Source: an uncultured Eubacteriales bacterium
GTDB taxonomy: Bacteria > Bacillota_A > Clostridia > Peptostreptococcales > Anaerovoracaceae
Assembly: GCA_902774195.1 (NCBI GenBank)
Contig: CACYHM010000013.1
Coordinates: 1 to 11,188, forward strand
DNA length: 11,188 nucleotides
Direction of reading: 5' to 3'
The notes under the pieces were generated by a model. The model saw only the letters and a program-made list of their open reading frames with translations. It did not search any database and had not been told where the DNA came from. Of this stretch, positions 1-7,655 are shown piece after piece. The position numbers and the translations under genes are program-made. Position 1 is the first letter of the stretch, and each line of letters begins with the position of its first letter.

Positions 1-2236
1 TGAGCCGGAGGAGCTCATCGAAGAAAGCAAAACAGAAGCAGAGAAGGCGGAGCCTGCTCCGGCGGTTTCAGCTGCAGAAAAAGAGGAGAACGCTCCGGAA
101 ACAAAACCTTCTGCCGCTCCGGAGAAGATCTCCGGAGAAATGACAAAAGAGGAAAAAATGAAGGCGCTCGCTATGGAGTACGCGAAGATGCTCAGGGAAA
201 AGGGCTTGAAGCCGGGGGAAGCGGATGTCACTGAGCCTGAGGCGCCTGCAAAAGAGAGCAAAACGGAAGAGCCTGCACAGGAAGCGAAGAAAACCGAGGC
301 TGCAGCAGCCACGGCAGAACCTGTAAAAACAGAAACGCAGGCGACATACAGATATAAGAAGGATACTTTTAAAAAGGAGAGCGCTCCGGCTGAAAAGAAA
401 TCAAAGCCGACGGCGGAAGAGAAAAAAGAGAAGGCAAAGGAGAAGGCAAAGCAGAAGAAAACTGCGAAGCAGGCGAAGAGAAAGGCTAAAGCGAAGGCCG
501 CAGCTGAGAAGAAAAAAGCATCGGGCGCGGCAGAGGCGCCTCTATTCAGAACCAGAAGATTCGAATCGATGCTCGCGTCGGTGCTCGACTCGCACGACAG
601 GATGCAGGACCGCCGCGACGAAAGCTTCGGCAAGGCCGGACGCGACTTCGTCAGGGGCGCACACAAAATGGCCGCCACATACACTCACTCCCGCAGGCAG
701 ATAGGCATAGGACTTCTGGTCGTCGGGGTGCTGGCGGCAGCCATACTGATATTGTTCGACCAGTTCACGGTCTATGAATATGCATACAACGGCAAGGTCC
801 TCGGCTACGTCAAGGAGCAGGAGGAAGTTACCGAGGTCCTGGATATAGCGGGCGAGAAGCTTTCGCAGAACAACGGAGGCACAGCTCCGGTAGAGTTCGT
901 CGCGAACCAGAACGTCACCTTCAACCCGGTCGACGGCAGGGGCAAGAGCACTGACGACATGGACACCGCGGTCAACAAACTCATATACATGACGGATATC
1001 GAGACCGAGGCGTATGCCGTATATGACGGAGACAGGATAGTCGCGATCGTCAAAGACCAGTCATCTGCAGAGAAGCTCCTTGCGGACGCGCTGGCGACAC
1101 TGAGCAGACCTGACAGCGGCATGGAACTCGTATCGGCAGAATTCGAGAACGAGCTTTCGATCAGCCCGATCAACGTCCTCCTCAGCAGCGTCCAAAGCAG
1201 CAACAAGGCTCTCAAGCTGATGACGAAGGGCGGAGAGATGGAGACTCTGCATATCGTCGAAGAAGGCGAGACCGTCGAGAGCATCGCAGAGAAATTCGGC
1301 GTCGATACCGTCAACGTATACACTTACGGCGAAAAGACGGAAGATGAAGAGGATGATGAAGAGGAAGCCGTCGAAGAGGAGGACTCCGAAGACAGCAGCA
1401 GCGATGACAGCAGCTCTGAAGAGGAAAGCAGCGAGGAAGACAGCGCAGACAGCGCAGATAATGAAAGCAGCAAAGAAAGCGACGAAGAGACAGCAGAAAA
1501 AGTCAGCGTAGAAACGAAAGTGACTTCTGCAGACGAAAGCGCATCAGGCGGAGAGATCATGCAGGGAGACATGGTCTGTATAAAGAGCACTGTCGAACCG
1601 GTGTCGGTCAGGATGGTCGAAGAAGGAAAGATGAAGGAAGTGATCGAGTACGAGACCATCAAGAAGAAGTCCGACGAATACTATCAGGGAGACACCCGCA
1701 TCGAGCAGGAAGGAAAGAACGGAGTCCAGATCTTCGAGGGAAGGCTGACAAAGGTGGCCGGAGAGGTCGTCGACAGGAAAGAGGTCAGCACGTCCGTGAT
1801 AAGGGACAAGCAGGACAAGATCATACTGATCGGAACCAAGGAGAGACCGAAGACAGCTCCGACCGGAACCTATGCGATGCCGCTCGAGTACTACACCGTC
1901 ACTTCCGAGTTCGGTCAGAGATGGGGACGCCTGCATGCAGGTATCGACCTGGCCGATCCGACAGGAACGACCATATACGCATCCGACGGAGGAACTGTTA
2001 TAAGGGCCAGCTATTTCGGAGGCTACGGAAACTGCGTCGAGATCGATCACGAGAACGGCCGCGTGACGCGCTACGGACACTGCAGCGCCATCCTGGTCAG
2101 CGAGGGAGACAAGGTATACCAGGGCCAGCCGATCGCACTTGTGGGAAGCACCGGCAACTCGACCGGACCGCACCTGCACTTCGAGATAATACTGGACGGC
2201 GTACAGCACAACCCTAGAGAGTTCGTCGATTTCTGA
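1..2236 (+). CDS. Membrane-anchored M23 peptidase with LysM-like and G5 domains (5' partial)
   Basis: Probable cell-wall endopeptidase that cuts peptidoglycan cross-bridges outside the membrane. The frame is open from base 2, so the ATG at 140 is probably internal: the same Glu/Ala/Pro/Lys-rich composition continues upstream and the nearest GGAG lies only 2 bases from that ATG. Numbering from the 140 Met, a charged Lys/Ala/Glu tail (to about 185) precedes one membrane segment (about 188-206). Two similar modules follow, near 215 (YNGKVLGYVKEQEEV) and 295 (YDGDRIVAIVKDQSSA). A LysM-like start lies at 367-396 (HIVEEGETVESIAEKFGV), then an acidic Ser/Asp/Glu tract (398-454), a G5 domain (about 484-567) and a C-terminal M23 domain (about 580-698). 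The M23 zinc ligands H599, D603 and H680 and the catalytic H647 and H678 (HLHFE) are present, so it should be active. It ends in a tandem TGA-TAA. The DivIC-like gene follows 29 bases later, which suggests a role in growth or division. Bond specificity cannot be read from the sequence. Confidence 0.9.
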   Translation, partial: EPEELIEESKTEAEKAEPAPAVSAAEKEENAPETKPSAAPEKISGEMTKEEKMKALAMEYAKMLREKGLKPGEADVTEPEAPAKESKTEEPAQEAKKTEAAAATAEPVKTETQATYRYKKDTFKKESAPAEKKSKPTAEEKKEKAKEKAKQKKTAKQAKRKAKAKAAAEKKKASGAAEAPLFRTRRFESMLASVLDSHDRMQDRRDESFGKAGRDFVRGAHKMAATYTHSRRQIGIGLLVVGVLAAAILILFDQFTVYEYAYNGKVLGYVKEQEEVTEVLDIAGEKLSQNNGGTAPVEFVANQNVTFNPVDGRGKSTDDMDTAVNKLIYMTDIETEAYAVYDGDRIVAIVKDQSSAEKLLADALATLSRPDSGMELVSAEFENELSISPINVLLSSVQSSNKALKLMTKGGEMETLHIVEEGETVESIAEKFGVDTVNVYTYGEKTEDEEDDEEEAVEEEDSEDSSSDDSSSEEESSEEDSADSADNESSKESDEETAEKVSVETKVTSADESASGGEIMQGDMVCIKSTVEPVSVRMVEEGKMKEVIEYETIKKKSDEYYQGDTRIEQEGKNGVQIFEGRLTKVAGEVVDRKEVSTSVIRDKQDKIILIGTKERPKTAPTGTYAMPLEYYTVTSEFGQRWGRLHAGIDLADPTGTTIYASDGGTVIRASYFGGYGNCVEIDHENGRVTRYGHCSAILVSEGDKVYQGQPIALVGSTGNSTGPHLHFEIILDGVQHNPREFVDF
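1331..1501 (+). repeat. Acidic Ser/Asp/Glu low-complexity tract inside the M23 protein gene
   Basis: About 57 codons encode almost only Glu, Asp and Ser, with AGC and GAA/GAG codons repeating in short imperfect units. The tract separates the LysM-like helical part (HIVEEGETVESIAEKFGVDTVNVY) from a segment that resembles the end of a LysM domain (GEIMQGDMVCI, just before G5). It should be an extracellular, unstructured and strongly negative linker. Such simple-sequence DNA is likely to vary in length between strains; that is an inference. Confidence 0.6.
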
Positions 2237-2255
2237 TAAACAGCTTATTAAACAC

Positions 2256-2259
2256 GGAG
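2256..2259 (+). promoter_or_regulatory. Shine-Dalgarno for the TTG start of the DivIC-like gene
   Basis: GGAG sits six bases before the TTG at 2266. No ATG or GTG with comparable spacing is in frame nearby, so this site decides the start. Confidence 0.6.
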
Positions 2260-2265
2260 AAGAAA

Positions 2266-2790
2266 TTGCCTGAAAACAAAGAGAGAAAGGTAATCAAATA
2301 CGGAGAAACGCCGGAGCCTTCTGAGACGCATGAGGAGCCGGAAGAACGTGAAGTTCATGAGGAGCCTGCAGAACACAGCGGGGCCGCTGAAAAAGAAGCA
2401 CCGGCCGCGCCGGATGTTCCGGTCCCTGAATATTTCAAGGATCAGCCGGAGACAGAGCAACCTGAAAGGATCAGTCACGAGGAACTCAGCGGCAGGATCG
2501 AGGAGCGGCGCAGCAGCGTCAGGACAAAACAGATCAGGAAGAAAAGGCTTACCATACTTCTCATGGTCGTGGTGTTCGCTTTGCTTGCGACCATGTGCGG
2601 CAAGGACATAGTCAGGCTCAAGGCAGAGAATGTCGCGCTCAAGAGGCAGCAGGTCGCCCTCAAGAAAGAAAGGGACGAGCTGAAGGCCGAACTTGAGAGC
2701 ACGAGCGAGCAGGAATATATCAGAGATCAGGCGAGAAAGCAGCTGCGTCTGCTGAACCCGGGCGAACTGCTCTTCGTATGGGACGAGTGA
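2266..2790 (+). CDS. Septum formation initiator family protein (DivIC/FtsB-like)
   Basis: Small bitopic protein of the divisome. DivIC/FtsB proteins work with FtsL and the other partner to activate septal peptidoglycan synthesis. The 174-residue product starts at a TTG. It has a long Glu/Pro-rich cytoplasmic tail (about 1-85), a basic stretch (KQIRKKR) and one membrane helix (about 95-113). An extracytoplasmic coiled coil follows (LKAENVALKRQQVALKKERD), then the family's typical end, EQEYIRDQARKQLRLLNPGELLF. The tail makes it longer than the roughly 100-125 residues usual for the family. Its TGA overlaps the ATG of rnmV by one base, so the two are probably translationally coupled. DivIC, FtsB and FtsL cannot be separated reliably at this length; the C-terminal YI..QAR..L.L..PGE pattern favours DivIC/FtsB. 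Confidence in the family is high, in the exact ortholog moderate. Confidence 0.85.
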   Translation: MPENKERKVIKYGETPEPSETHEEPEEREVHEEPAEHSGAAEKEAPAAPDVPVPEYFKDQPETEQPERISHEELSGRIEERRSSVRTKQIRKKRLTILLMVVVFALLATMCGKDIVRLKAENVALKRQQVALKKERDELKAELESTSEQEYIRDQARKQLRLLNPGELLFVWDE

Positions 2791-3392
2791 TGAAAGACGG
2801 GCTGCAGAAAGAAAAGCTGACACTGGACCGCGCGATAGTCGTGGAGGGCAGAGATGATGTCGCTGCGGTAAGCCGCGCGGCGGATGCGCTGATCATCCCG
2901 ACGCACGGATTCGGCATCACGGGAGAAACATGGAAGGTCATCGCAAAGGCTTATGAAGAAAAAGGCCTTGTGATACTCACCGATCCCGACCATGCCGGTG
3001 AGCAGATAAGGCGCATGCTAACGGAGAGATTCCCGGAAGCGGTGCAGGCATATATAGCAAGAGAAGATGCGGCTGCAGCTGGCGATATCGGAGTCGAGAA
3101 TGCGCAGCCCGAGGTGATAAGAGAAGCGCTCGCAAAAGCGCTGGCCAGGGGGTCAGACCCCATGGCCGAAACAGAAGCGCGCGGCGAGGTCCGTTTCGCC
3201 TCTATGAGCGACCTCCGGGAACTCGGACTCGCGGGATGCGGGGGCGCTGCTGAAAAACGCGCGGCGGTATGCAAAAGCCTCGGCATCGGATACGGCAACG
3301 CATCCGCAATGATAAAAAAGCTAAAAGGATTCGGTATAGGCATAGATGAGCTCAGGGAAGAAGTCGAAAAAAGCGGCACGCATAAGAGATAA
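2790..3392 (+). CDS. rnmV: Ribonuclease M5 (5S rRNA maturation)
   Basis: RNase M5 cuts double-stranded 5S rRNA precursor, with ribosomal protein L18 as cofactor in Bacillus. The N-terminal Toprim domain shows the catalytic glutamate motif (IVVEGRDDVAAV), the THGFGI segment typical of M5, and the acidic metal-binding motif (ILTDPDHAGEQIRR). DIGVENAQPEVIREAL and a C-terminal domain (about residues 130-190, KSLGIGYGNASAMIKKLKGFGI) match the rest of the family. At 200 residues it is close to the roughly 185 usual. I chose the ATG at 2790 because it overlaps the upstream TGA (TGATG) and has GGGA six bases before it. An ATG at 2778 in the same frame would add four residues. The gene sits directly before rsmA, the conserved Firmicutes order. 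It uses rare-looking codons such as CTA that the downstream genes avoid. Confidence 0.93.
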   Translation: MKDGLQKEKLTLDRAIVVEGRDDVAAVSRAADALIIPTHGFGITGETWKVIAKAYEEKGLVILTDPDHAGEQIRRMLTERFPEAVQAYIAREDAAAAGDIGVENAQPEVIREALAKALARGSDPMAETEARGEVRFASMSDLRELGLAGCGGAAEKRAAVCKSLGIGYGNASAMIKKLKGFGIGIDELREEVEKSGTHKR

Positions 3393-4245
3393 GAACCGCG
3401 ATCACGTCAGGCGGCCTGACAGCCTGCGGGGCGTAAGGCCCGACAAAAGGCTGGGGCAGAACTTCCTCATAGATGAAGATGTCATCGCAGCCATCATAGA
3501 TGAGAGCAGCGTCTCCGGCGATACTCTCGTCATCGAGATCGGCCCCGGGACCGGGGCGCTCACCCTGCCTCTGGCAGAAAGGGCCGGCAGGGTCATCGCC
3601 GTCGAACTCGACGACGATATGATCGAGGGCCTCCGCATAAAGACCTTCGGCATGGACAATGTAGAGATCATACACGGGGACATTCTCGAAACAGACATAA
3701 AGGGGATCAGCGAAGCCGCCATGAAAGACCACGGCCTTTCGGAGCTTCGCATAATAGGAAACCTCCCTTACTACATAACCACCCCTATAATAATGAAGCT
3801 TCTTGATGAAGACACCGGGGCGAAGAGCATCACCGTGATGATGCAGAAGGAGGTCGCCGACCGCATAGCGGCGGAGCCGGGAACTCGAGCCGCGGGCGCG
3901 ATAACCTGTCATGTGCATTACCGCGCTGAAGTCACGGAGATTATCGATGTGCCGAGGGAGTGCTTCTATCCGGTACCGGGAGTGGATTCCGCGGTACTGA
4001 GGCTCGATCTGAGGGACGAGCCGGCGGTAAAGGTCAGGGACGAGGCGATGCTCGACAGCGTGATCAGAGCGGGCTTCTCGATGAGACGGAAGACACTTCT
4101 GAATGCGCTCACATCACTCAACGGATACGATAAAACGATGCTGACACGCGCGCTTGACGCGGCAGGCATCGATCCGGGCCGAAGGGCAGAGAGCCTTACG
4201 CTCGAAGAATTCGCAAGACTGGCAGACAGTCTGCAGGAGGCATAA
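3346..4245 (+). CDS. rsmA: 16S rRNA (adenine1518/1519-N6)-dimethyltransferase RsmA (KsgA)
   Basis: RsmA uses S-adenosylmethionine to dimethylate two adjacent adenines in the 3'-terminal hairpin of 16S rRNA, a late step and checkpoint in small-subunit assembly. Visible motifs are KRLGQNFLID near the N-terminus, the SAM-binding loop EIGPGTGALT (E64-T73), IAVELDDDM for the ribose-binding acidic residue, and the catalytic NLPY (N139-Y142) followed by YITTPIIMKLL. The C-terminal RsmA domain includes CFYPVPGVDSAVLRL and FSMRRKTLLNAL. At 299 residues it is slightly longer than usual because a basic tail of about 30 residues (KKSKKAARIRDKNR) precedes KRLGQNFL. The only ATG, GTG or TTG before that motif is the ATG at 3346, which forces a 47-base overlap with rnmV. 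AGG at 3338-3340 is a weak ribosome-binding site. The function is secure; the start is less so. Confidence 0.95.
   Translation: MSSGKKSKKAARIRDKNRDHVRRPDSLRGVRPDKRLGQNFLIDEDVIAAIIDESSVSGDTLVIEIGPGTGALTLPLAERAGRVIAVELDDDMIEGLRIKTFGMDNVEIIHGDILETDIKGISEAAMKDHGLSELRIIGNLPYYITTPIIMKLLDEDTGAKSITVMMQKEVADRIAAEPGTRAAGAITCHVHYRAEVTEIIDVPRECFYPVPGVDSAVLRLDLRDEPAVKVRDEAMLDSVIRAGFSMRRKTLLNALTSLNGYDKTMLTRALDAAGIDPGRRAESLTLEEFARLADSLQEA
4235..4240 (+). promoter_or_regulatory. Shine-Dalgarno for the TTG start of the LTA-synthase-like gene
   Basis: A perfect AGGAGG lies inside the last codons of rsmA, six bases before the TTG at 4247. It fixes the start at 4247 rather than at an ATG at 4154 in the same frame, which would lie deep inside rsmA and has no such site. 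Confidence 0.8.
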
Positions 4246-4246
4246 A

Positions 4247-6370
4247 TTGCAGGAAAAAGAAACAGCAACATTCAAAGAGAAAGCAAGAGTGATCCTCGGC
4301 AGGATCCTGGTGATCCTCAAAAAGATCGGGCTCTTCATCCAGAAGATCTACTACAAGATCTTTCCGAAGAGAGAGGCCAGGTATTACGATGCGAGCAAGC
4401 ATGAAGGCAAGTATCTGCTGCTCATGGCGCTCAGCGCGGTGCTGATCAACCTCTACATGGAGACGTTCGCGAGGCTGACGACGAGTCCGGTCGCAGGACT
4501 GATATGGGCGGTGACACATCCTCTCATGTTCCTGTTCAACACGCTCTTCATCTTTACGAGCATGACCTTCGCGCTGCTCTTCAAGAGGCGCAGGTTCGTA
4601 TGGTTCATCATCGGACTGGTCTGGGTCGCGCTCGGCACGATCAACGGCGGCATACTTCTTTCGAGGATGACCCCGTTCACGCTCTACGACCTGCAGAACG
4701 TGGCGGACGGCCTTACGATCGCAACGACATACTACTCGATGACGCAGATCACACTCGCCATCGTCGTGGTGGGATTGCTGATCGCAGCGATACTCCTCAT
4801 CTTCATCCGCAGCGAGAAGTGGAAGAATATCAACTACAAGAGGAGCATAGCGATCATACTCGCTTCGGTGCTCGTCACCGTAGGCGCGACCATGGGCATG
4901 ATAAAGTCCGGCCGCGTGGCCACATTCTTCGGTAACCTCAACTATGCTTACAGAGACTACGGCCTGGCCTACTGCTTCCTGACCACATCGGTATCGGGAG
5001 GCATCAGCAAGCCGAAGGGCTATTCGCCTGAGCTCATAGAAGGCATACTCGAGAAAAAGACAGAGAAGGGCCTGGATACCACGCTCGAGCAGAAGGACGA
5101 CAGTCTCGATCATCCGAACATCATAGTCCTGCAGATGGAATCGTTCACGGTGGCGCAGGACTACGCGAACATAGAGGTCTCGAAAGACCCGACGCCTGTG
5201 TTCAACGAGCTCTACAAGAAATATTCATCGGGAAGCTTCGAGGTGCCTGCCTGCGGAGCGGGTACGGCCAACACCGAGTTCGAGGTGCTGACGGGAATAA
5301 GCGCTAAGTTCTTCGGACCGGGCGAATACCCGTACAAGGGCAAGCTCAGAGAGCACACCCTCGAGAGCATGGCGTATGTCGCGAGGAGCCACGGCTACGA
5401 GTGCAGCGCCCTGCACGATCACCGCGCGCTCTTCTACAACAGAAACGAAGTATACGCAAACCTCGGATTCGATACCTTCACCTCGGTCGAGTACATGAAC
5501 AACGTTTCGTTCACGCCGACCAACTGGTGCAAGGACACTGTCCTGACCAACGAGATCATGGACATCATGCTGAATTCCGAGGGCAGGGACTTCATGCACG
5601 TCATATCGGTCGAAGGCCACGGAGCCTATCCGACAGAGCGCGTATTCAAGAACCCGTACACCGAGGTGACCGCGCCTGACGAAGAGACCAAGTGGAAGTA
5701 CGAATACTACCTCAACGAATGCCACGAGATGGATACCTTCATAGGGGACCTGATCGAGGCGATCGAGGCGAGCGGCGAACCGACCGTTATGATCATCTAC
5801 GGCGACCACATCCCGGCCCTCGATGTAAAGGAAGAGAACTACAAACAGTCGGATCTGTACTCGACACGCTACGTCATCTGGGACAATATCGGCCTTCCTA
5901 AGGAAGATCTCGATATCCATTCGTACCAGAGCGGAGCGATACTGCTCGAGGATGCCGGCCTTTCGCACGAGGGAATACTCTTCGACTACCAGCAGAGCAA
6001 CTCTCCGGACAGCAAGGATTACCTGGATGACCAGGAGGCGCTCGCCTACGATATGCTTTACGGAAAGCAGTACAGCTATGGCGGCAAGGTCCCATACGAG
6101 AGAGTCGACATGCAGATGGGCCACAAGAAGATCGCGATCAAAGACGTGGTCAAGATCGGCGACCGCTACTATATAAGGGGCAGCAACTTCACAGAAAGAT
6201 CGATCATAAGCCTGGACGGCAAGCAGCTGTCGACGGTATACCTGTCGCCTACCCTGCTGGCGCTCAGCGAGAAGATCGACAAGGAAGACATAGGCAAGCT
6301 GGAGGTCAGCCAGGTCGATAAATCCGAAGAGGAGATCCTGACGACAGTCGGCGCAAACGAAGAACTGTAA
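4247..6370 (+). CDS. LTA synthase family protein (membrane sulfatase-fold phosphoglycerol transferase)
   Basis: Likely transfers glycerol-phosphate from phosphatidylglycerol to a lipoteichoic acid or related envelope glycopolymer, outside the membrane. The 707-residue product begins with a TTG two bases after the rsmA stop. Five membrane segments lie near residues 56-76, 82-114, 119-140, 165-190 and 200-221, followed by an extracellular sulfatase-fold domain. Its catalytic residues align with LtaS: E298 in NIIVLQMESF, nucleophile T340 in GTANTEFEVLTG, H458 in SVEGHGAY, and D520-H521 in YGDHIPAL. About 85 residues after the sulfatase domain (from about 629, VVKIGDRYYIRGSNFTERSI) look like a small extra beta-rich, perhaps Ig/IPT-like, domain, which explains why it is longer than the roughly 650 residues of LtaS. 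No signal-peptidase site is obvious. Related enzymes modify other polymers, so polyglycerolphosphate synthesis is inferred and no symbol is assigned. Confidence 0.9.
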   Translation: MQEKETATFKEKARVILGRILVILKKIGLFIQKIYYKIFPKREARYYDASKHEGKYLLLMALSAVLINLYMETFARLTTSPVAGLIWAVTHPLMFLFNTLFIFTSMTFALLFKRRRFVWFIIGLVWVALGTINGGILLSRMTPFTLYDLQNVADGLTIATTYYSMTQITLAIVVVGLLIAAILLIFIRSEKWKNINYKRSIAIILASVLVTVGATMGMIKSGRVATFFGNLNYAYRDYGLAYCFLTTSVSGGISKPKGYSPELIEGILEKKTEKGLDTTLEQKDDSLDHPNIIVLQMESFTVAQDYANIEVSKDPTPVFNELYKKYSSGSFEVPACGAGTANTEFEVLTGISAKFFGPGEYPYKGKLREHTLESMAYVARSHGYECSALHDHRALFYNRNEVYANLGFDTFTSVEYMNNVSFTPTNWCKDTVLTNEIMDIMLNSEGRDFMHVISVEGHGAYPTERVFKNPYTEVTAPDEETKWKYEYYLNECHEMDTFIGDLIEAIEASGEPTVMIIYGDHIPALDVKEENYKQSDLYSTRYVIWDNIGLPKEDLDIHSYQSGAILLEDAGLSHEGILFDYQQSNSPDSKDYLDDQEALAYDMLYGKQYSYGGKVPYERVDMQMGHKKIAIKDVVKIGDRYYIRGSNFTERSIISLDGKQLSTVYLSPTLLALSEKIDKEDIGKLEVSQVDKSEEEILTTVGANEEL

Positions 6371-6382
6371 AAGGGCAATCAT

Positions 6383-7642
6383 ATGGCAGAGAAAAAGAAA
6401 GATGAAATCATCGAAGAAGTAACTGAAGCAGCAGAAGAGCCGGCTGCAGAAGCGGCCGAAGCTCCCGCGGAAGCTGAAGCGCCTGCTGAAGGCGAAGGCA
6501 GAAGCGAGGCCAGAAACGAAGACGAAGGCAAGTCGGATGTCGAGGGCATACTCGAGATAGCAGATGACGGCTTCGGCTTTCTGCGCTTCGACAACTTCCT
6601 CACATCGAACAAGGACATCTACGTCTCGCCGACCCAGATCAGAAGGTTCGGGCTCAGGACAGGAGACAAGATACTCGGCATAGCAAGAAGGCCGCGCGGC
6701 ACCGAGAAGTTCGGCGCGTTGCTCTACGTCAAGGAGGTCAACGGCCTCGATCCGATGAGTGCAAAGAGGCGTCCTCACTTCGATAACCTCACTCCGGTCT
6801 TCCCTGATGAAAAGATCGTTCTCGAGAATTCGAGCATCGACCTTTCGACAAGGGTCATGGACCTGGTCGCTCCTATAGGCAGAGGTCAGAGAGGTCTCAT
6901 CGTCGCCCAGCCGAAGGCAGGCAAGACAGTGCTGCTGAAAAAGATAGCGGCTTCGGTCGAAGACAAGTATCCGGACATCGAGCTCATCGTGCTGCTCGTG
7001 GACGAAAGACCTGAAGAGGTCACTGACATGAAGAGGAGCCTGAAACACTCCGAGGTCATATACTCGACCTTCGACGAGGAGACCAGGCACCACGTCAAGG
7101 TCGCGCAGATGGTCATCGAAAGAGCGAAGCGCCTTGCCGAGACCGGAAAAGACGTCATGATACTGCTCGACTCGATCACCAGGCTCGCAAGGGCGTACAA
7201 CATGGAAGTCCCGGCATCGGGAAGGACTCTTTCGGGCGGACTCGATCCGGGCGCGCTCCATCCGCCGAAGAAATTCTTCGGAACTGCACGTAATCTCGAA
7301 GAGGGAGGAAGCGTCACCATTCTTGCGACAGCTCTCGTCGAAACGGGCTCGCGCATGGACGATGTCATATACGAGGAGTTCAAGGGCACGGGCAACATGG
7401 AGCTCCACCTCGACAGGCAGCTCAGCGAGAGAAGGATCTTCCCGGCGATCGACCTTTACAAGTCGGGTACGAGAAGAGAGGACCTGCTGCTCAGCCAGGA
7501 GGAGTATCAGGTGATGTACATGCTCAGAAGGGCGATGAGCTCCGGAAGCGTGATGGACGTTACGGAGGAGATCATCGACAATCTCTCGAGCACGAAGAGC
7601 AACAAGGATTTCATCGACTTCATGCTGAAAAAACTGCACTGA
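6383..7642 (+). CDS. rho: Transcription termination factor Rho
   Basis: Hexameric RNA-dependent ATPase/translocase that ends transcription and silences untranslated RNA. After an Ala/Glu-rich tail (about 1-50), the primary RNA-binding cold-shock-like domain runs from about 52 to 125, with the FGF contact motif F64-G65-F66 and DIYVSPTQIRRFGLRTGD. The ATPase core has Walker A QPKAGKT (K181, T182), VDERPEEVTDM with the catalytic Glu, Walker B MILLDSITRLARAYN, the secondary-site Q-loop LSGGLD, and the R-loop region GSRMDDVIYEEFKGTGNMELHLDR. At 419 residues it equals E. coli Rho in length, but the helical Rho_N domain at the N-terminus is not recognisable and the acidic tail takes its place. The ATG has AAGGG seven bases upstream. 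It ends in tandem stops (TGA-TAA). rpmE, often next to rho in Gram-positives, is not here. Confidence 0.96.
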   Translation: MAEKKKDEIIEEVTEAAEEPAAEAAEAPAEAEAPAEGEGRSEARNEDEGKSDVEGILEIADDGFGFLRFDNFLTSNKDIYVSPTQIRRFGLRTGDKILGIARRPRGTEKFGALLYVKEVNGLDPMSAKRRPHFDNLTPVFPDEKIVLENSSIDLSTRVMDLVAPIGRGQRGLIVAQPKAGKTVLLKKIAASVEDKYPDIELIVLLVDERPEEVTDMKRSLKHSEVIYSTFDEETRHHVKVAQMVIERAKRLAETGKDVMILLDSITRLARAYNMEVPASGRTLSGGLDPGALHPPKKFFGTARNLEEGGSVTILATALVETGSRMDDVIYEEFKGTGNMELHLDRQLSERRIFPAIDLYKSGTRREDLLLSQEEYQVMYMLRRAMSSGSVMDVTEEIIDNLSSTKSNKDFIDFMLKKLH

Positions 7643-7655
7643 TAAATAAGGGTAA

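Noticed and set aside
1370..1500. CRISPR-like or tandem DNA repeat
   Set aside because: The AGC/GAA repetition is irregular, has no spacers, and is explained by the Ser/Asp/Glu coding tract.
2237..2265. Terminator after the M23 gene
   Set aside because: The gap is 29 bases, A/T-rich and without a stem, so read-through into the DivIC-like gene is more likely.
4154..4246. Upstream ATG extension of the LTA-synthase-like gene by 31 codons
   Set aside because: It would lie inside rsmA, has no good ribosome-binding site, and the perfect AGGAGG before the TTG at 4247 fits much better.
6902..6928. Altered P-loop in Rho (QPKAGKT instead of the E. coli PPKAGKT)
   Set aside because: The Gln is outside the essential GKT and I recall the same variant in Rho proteins of other phyla, so it is not evidence of an unusual or inactive enzyme.
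5225..7639. Long antisense open frame (804 codons, minus strand)
   Set aside because: It mirrors the LTA-synthase and rho frames codon for codon, spans two real genes, and its translation is full of Arg/Asp/His/Val without any recognisable domain. It comes from codon bias on the + strand.
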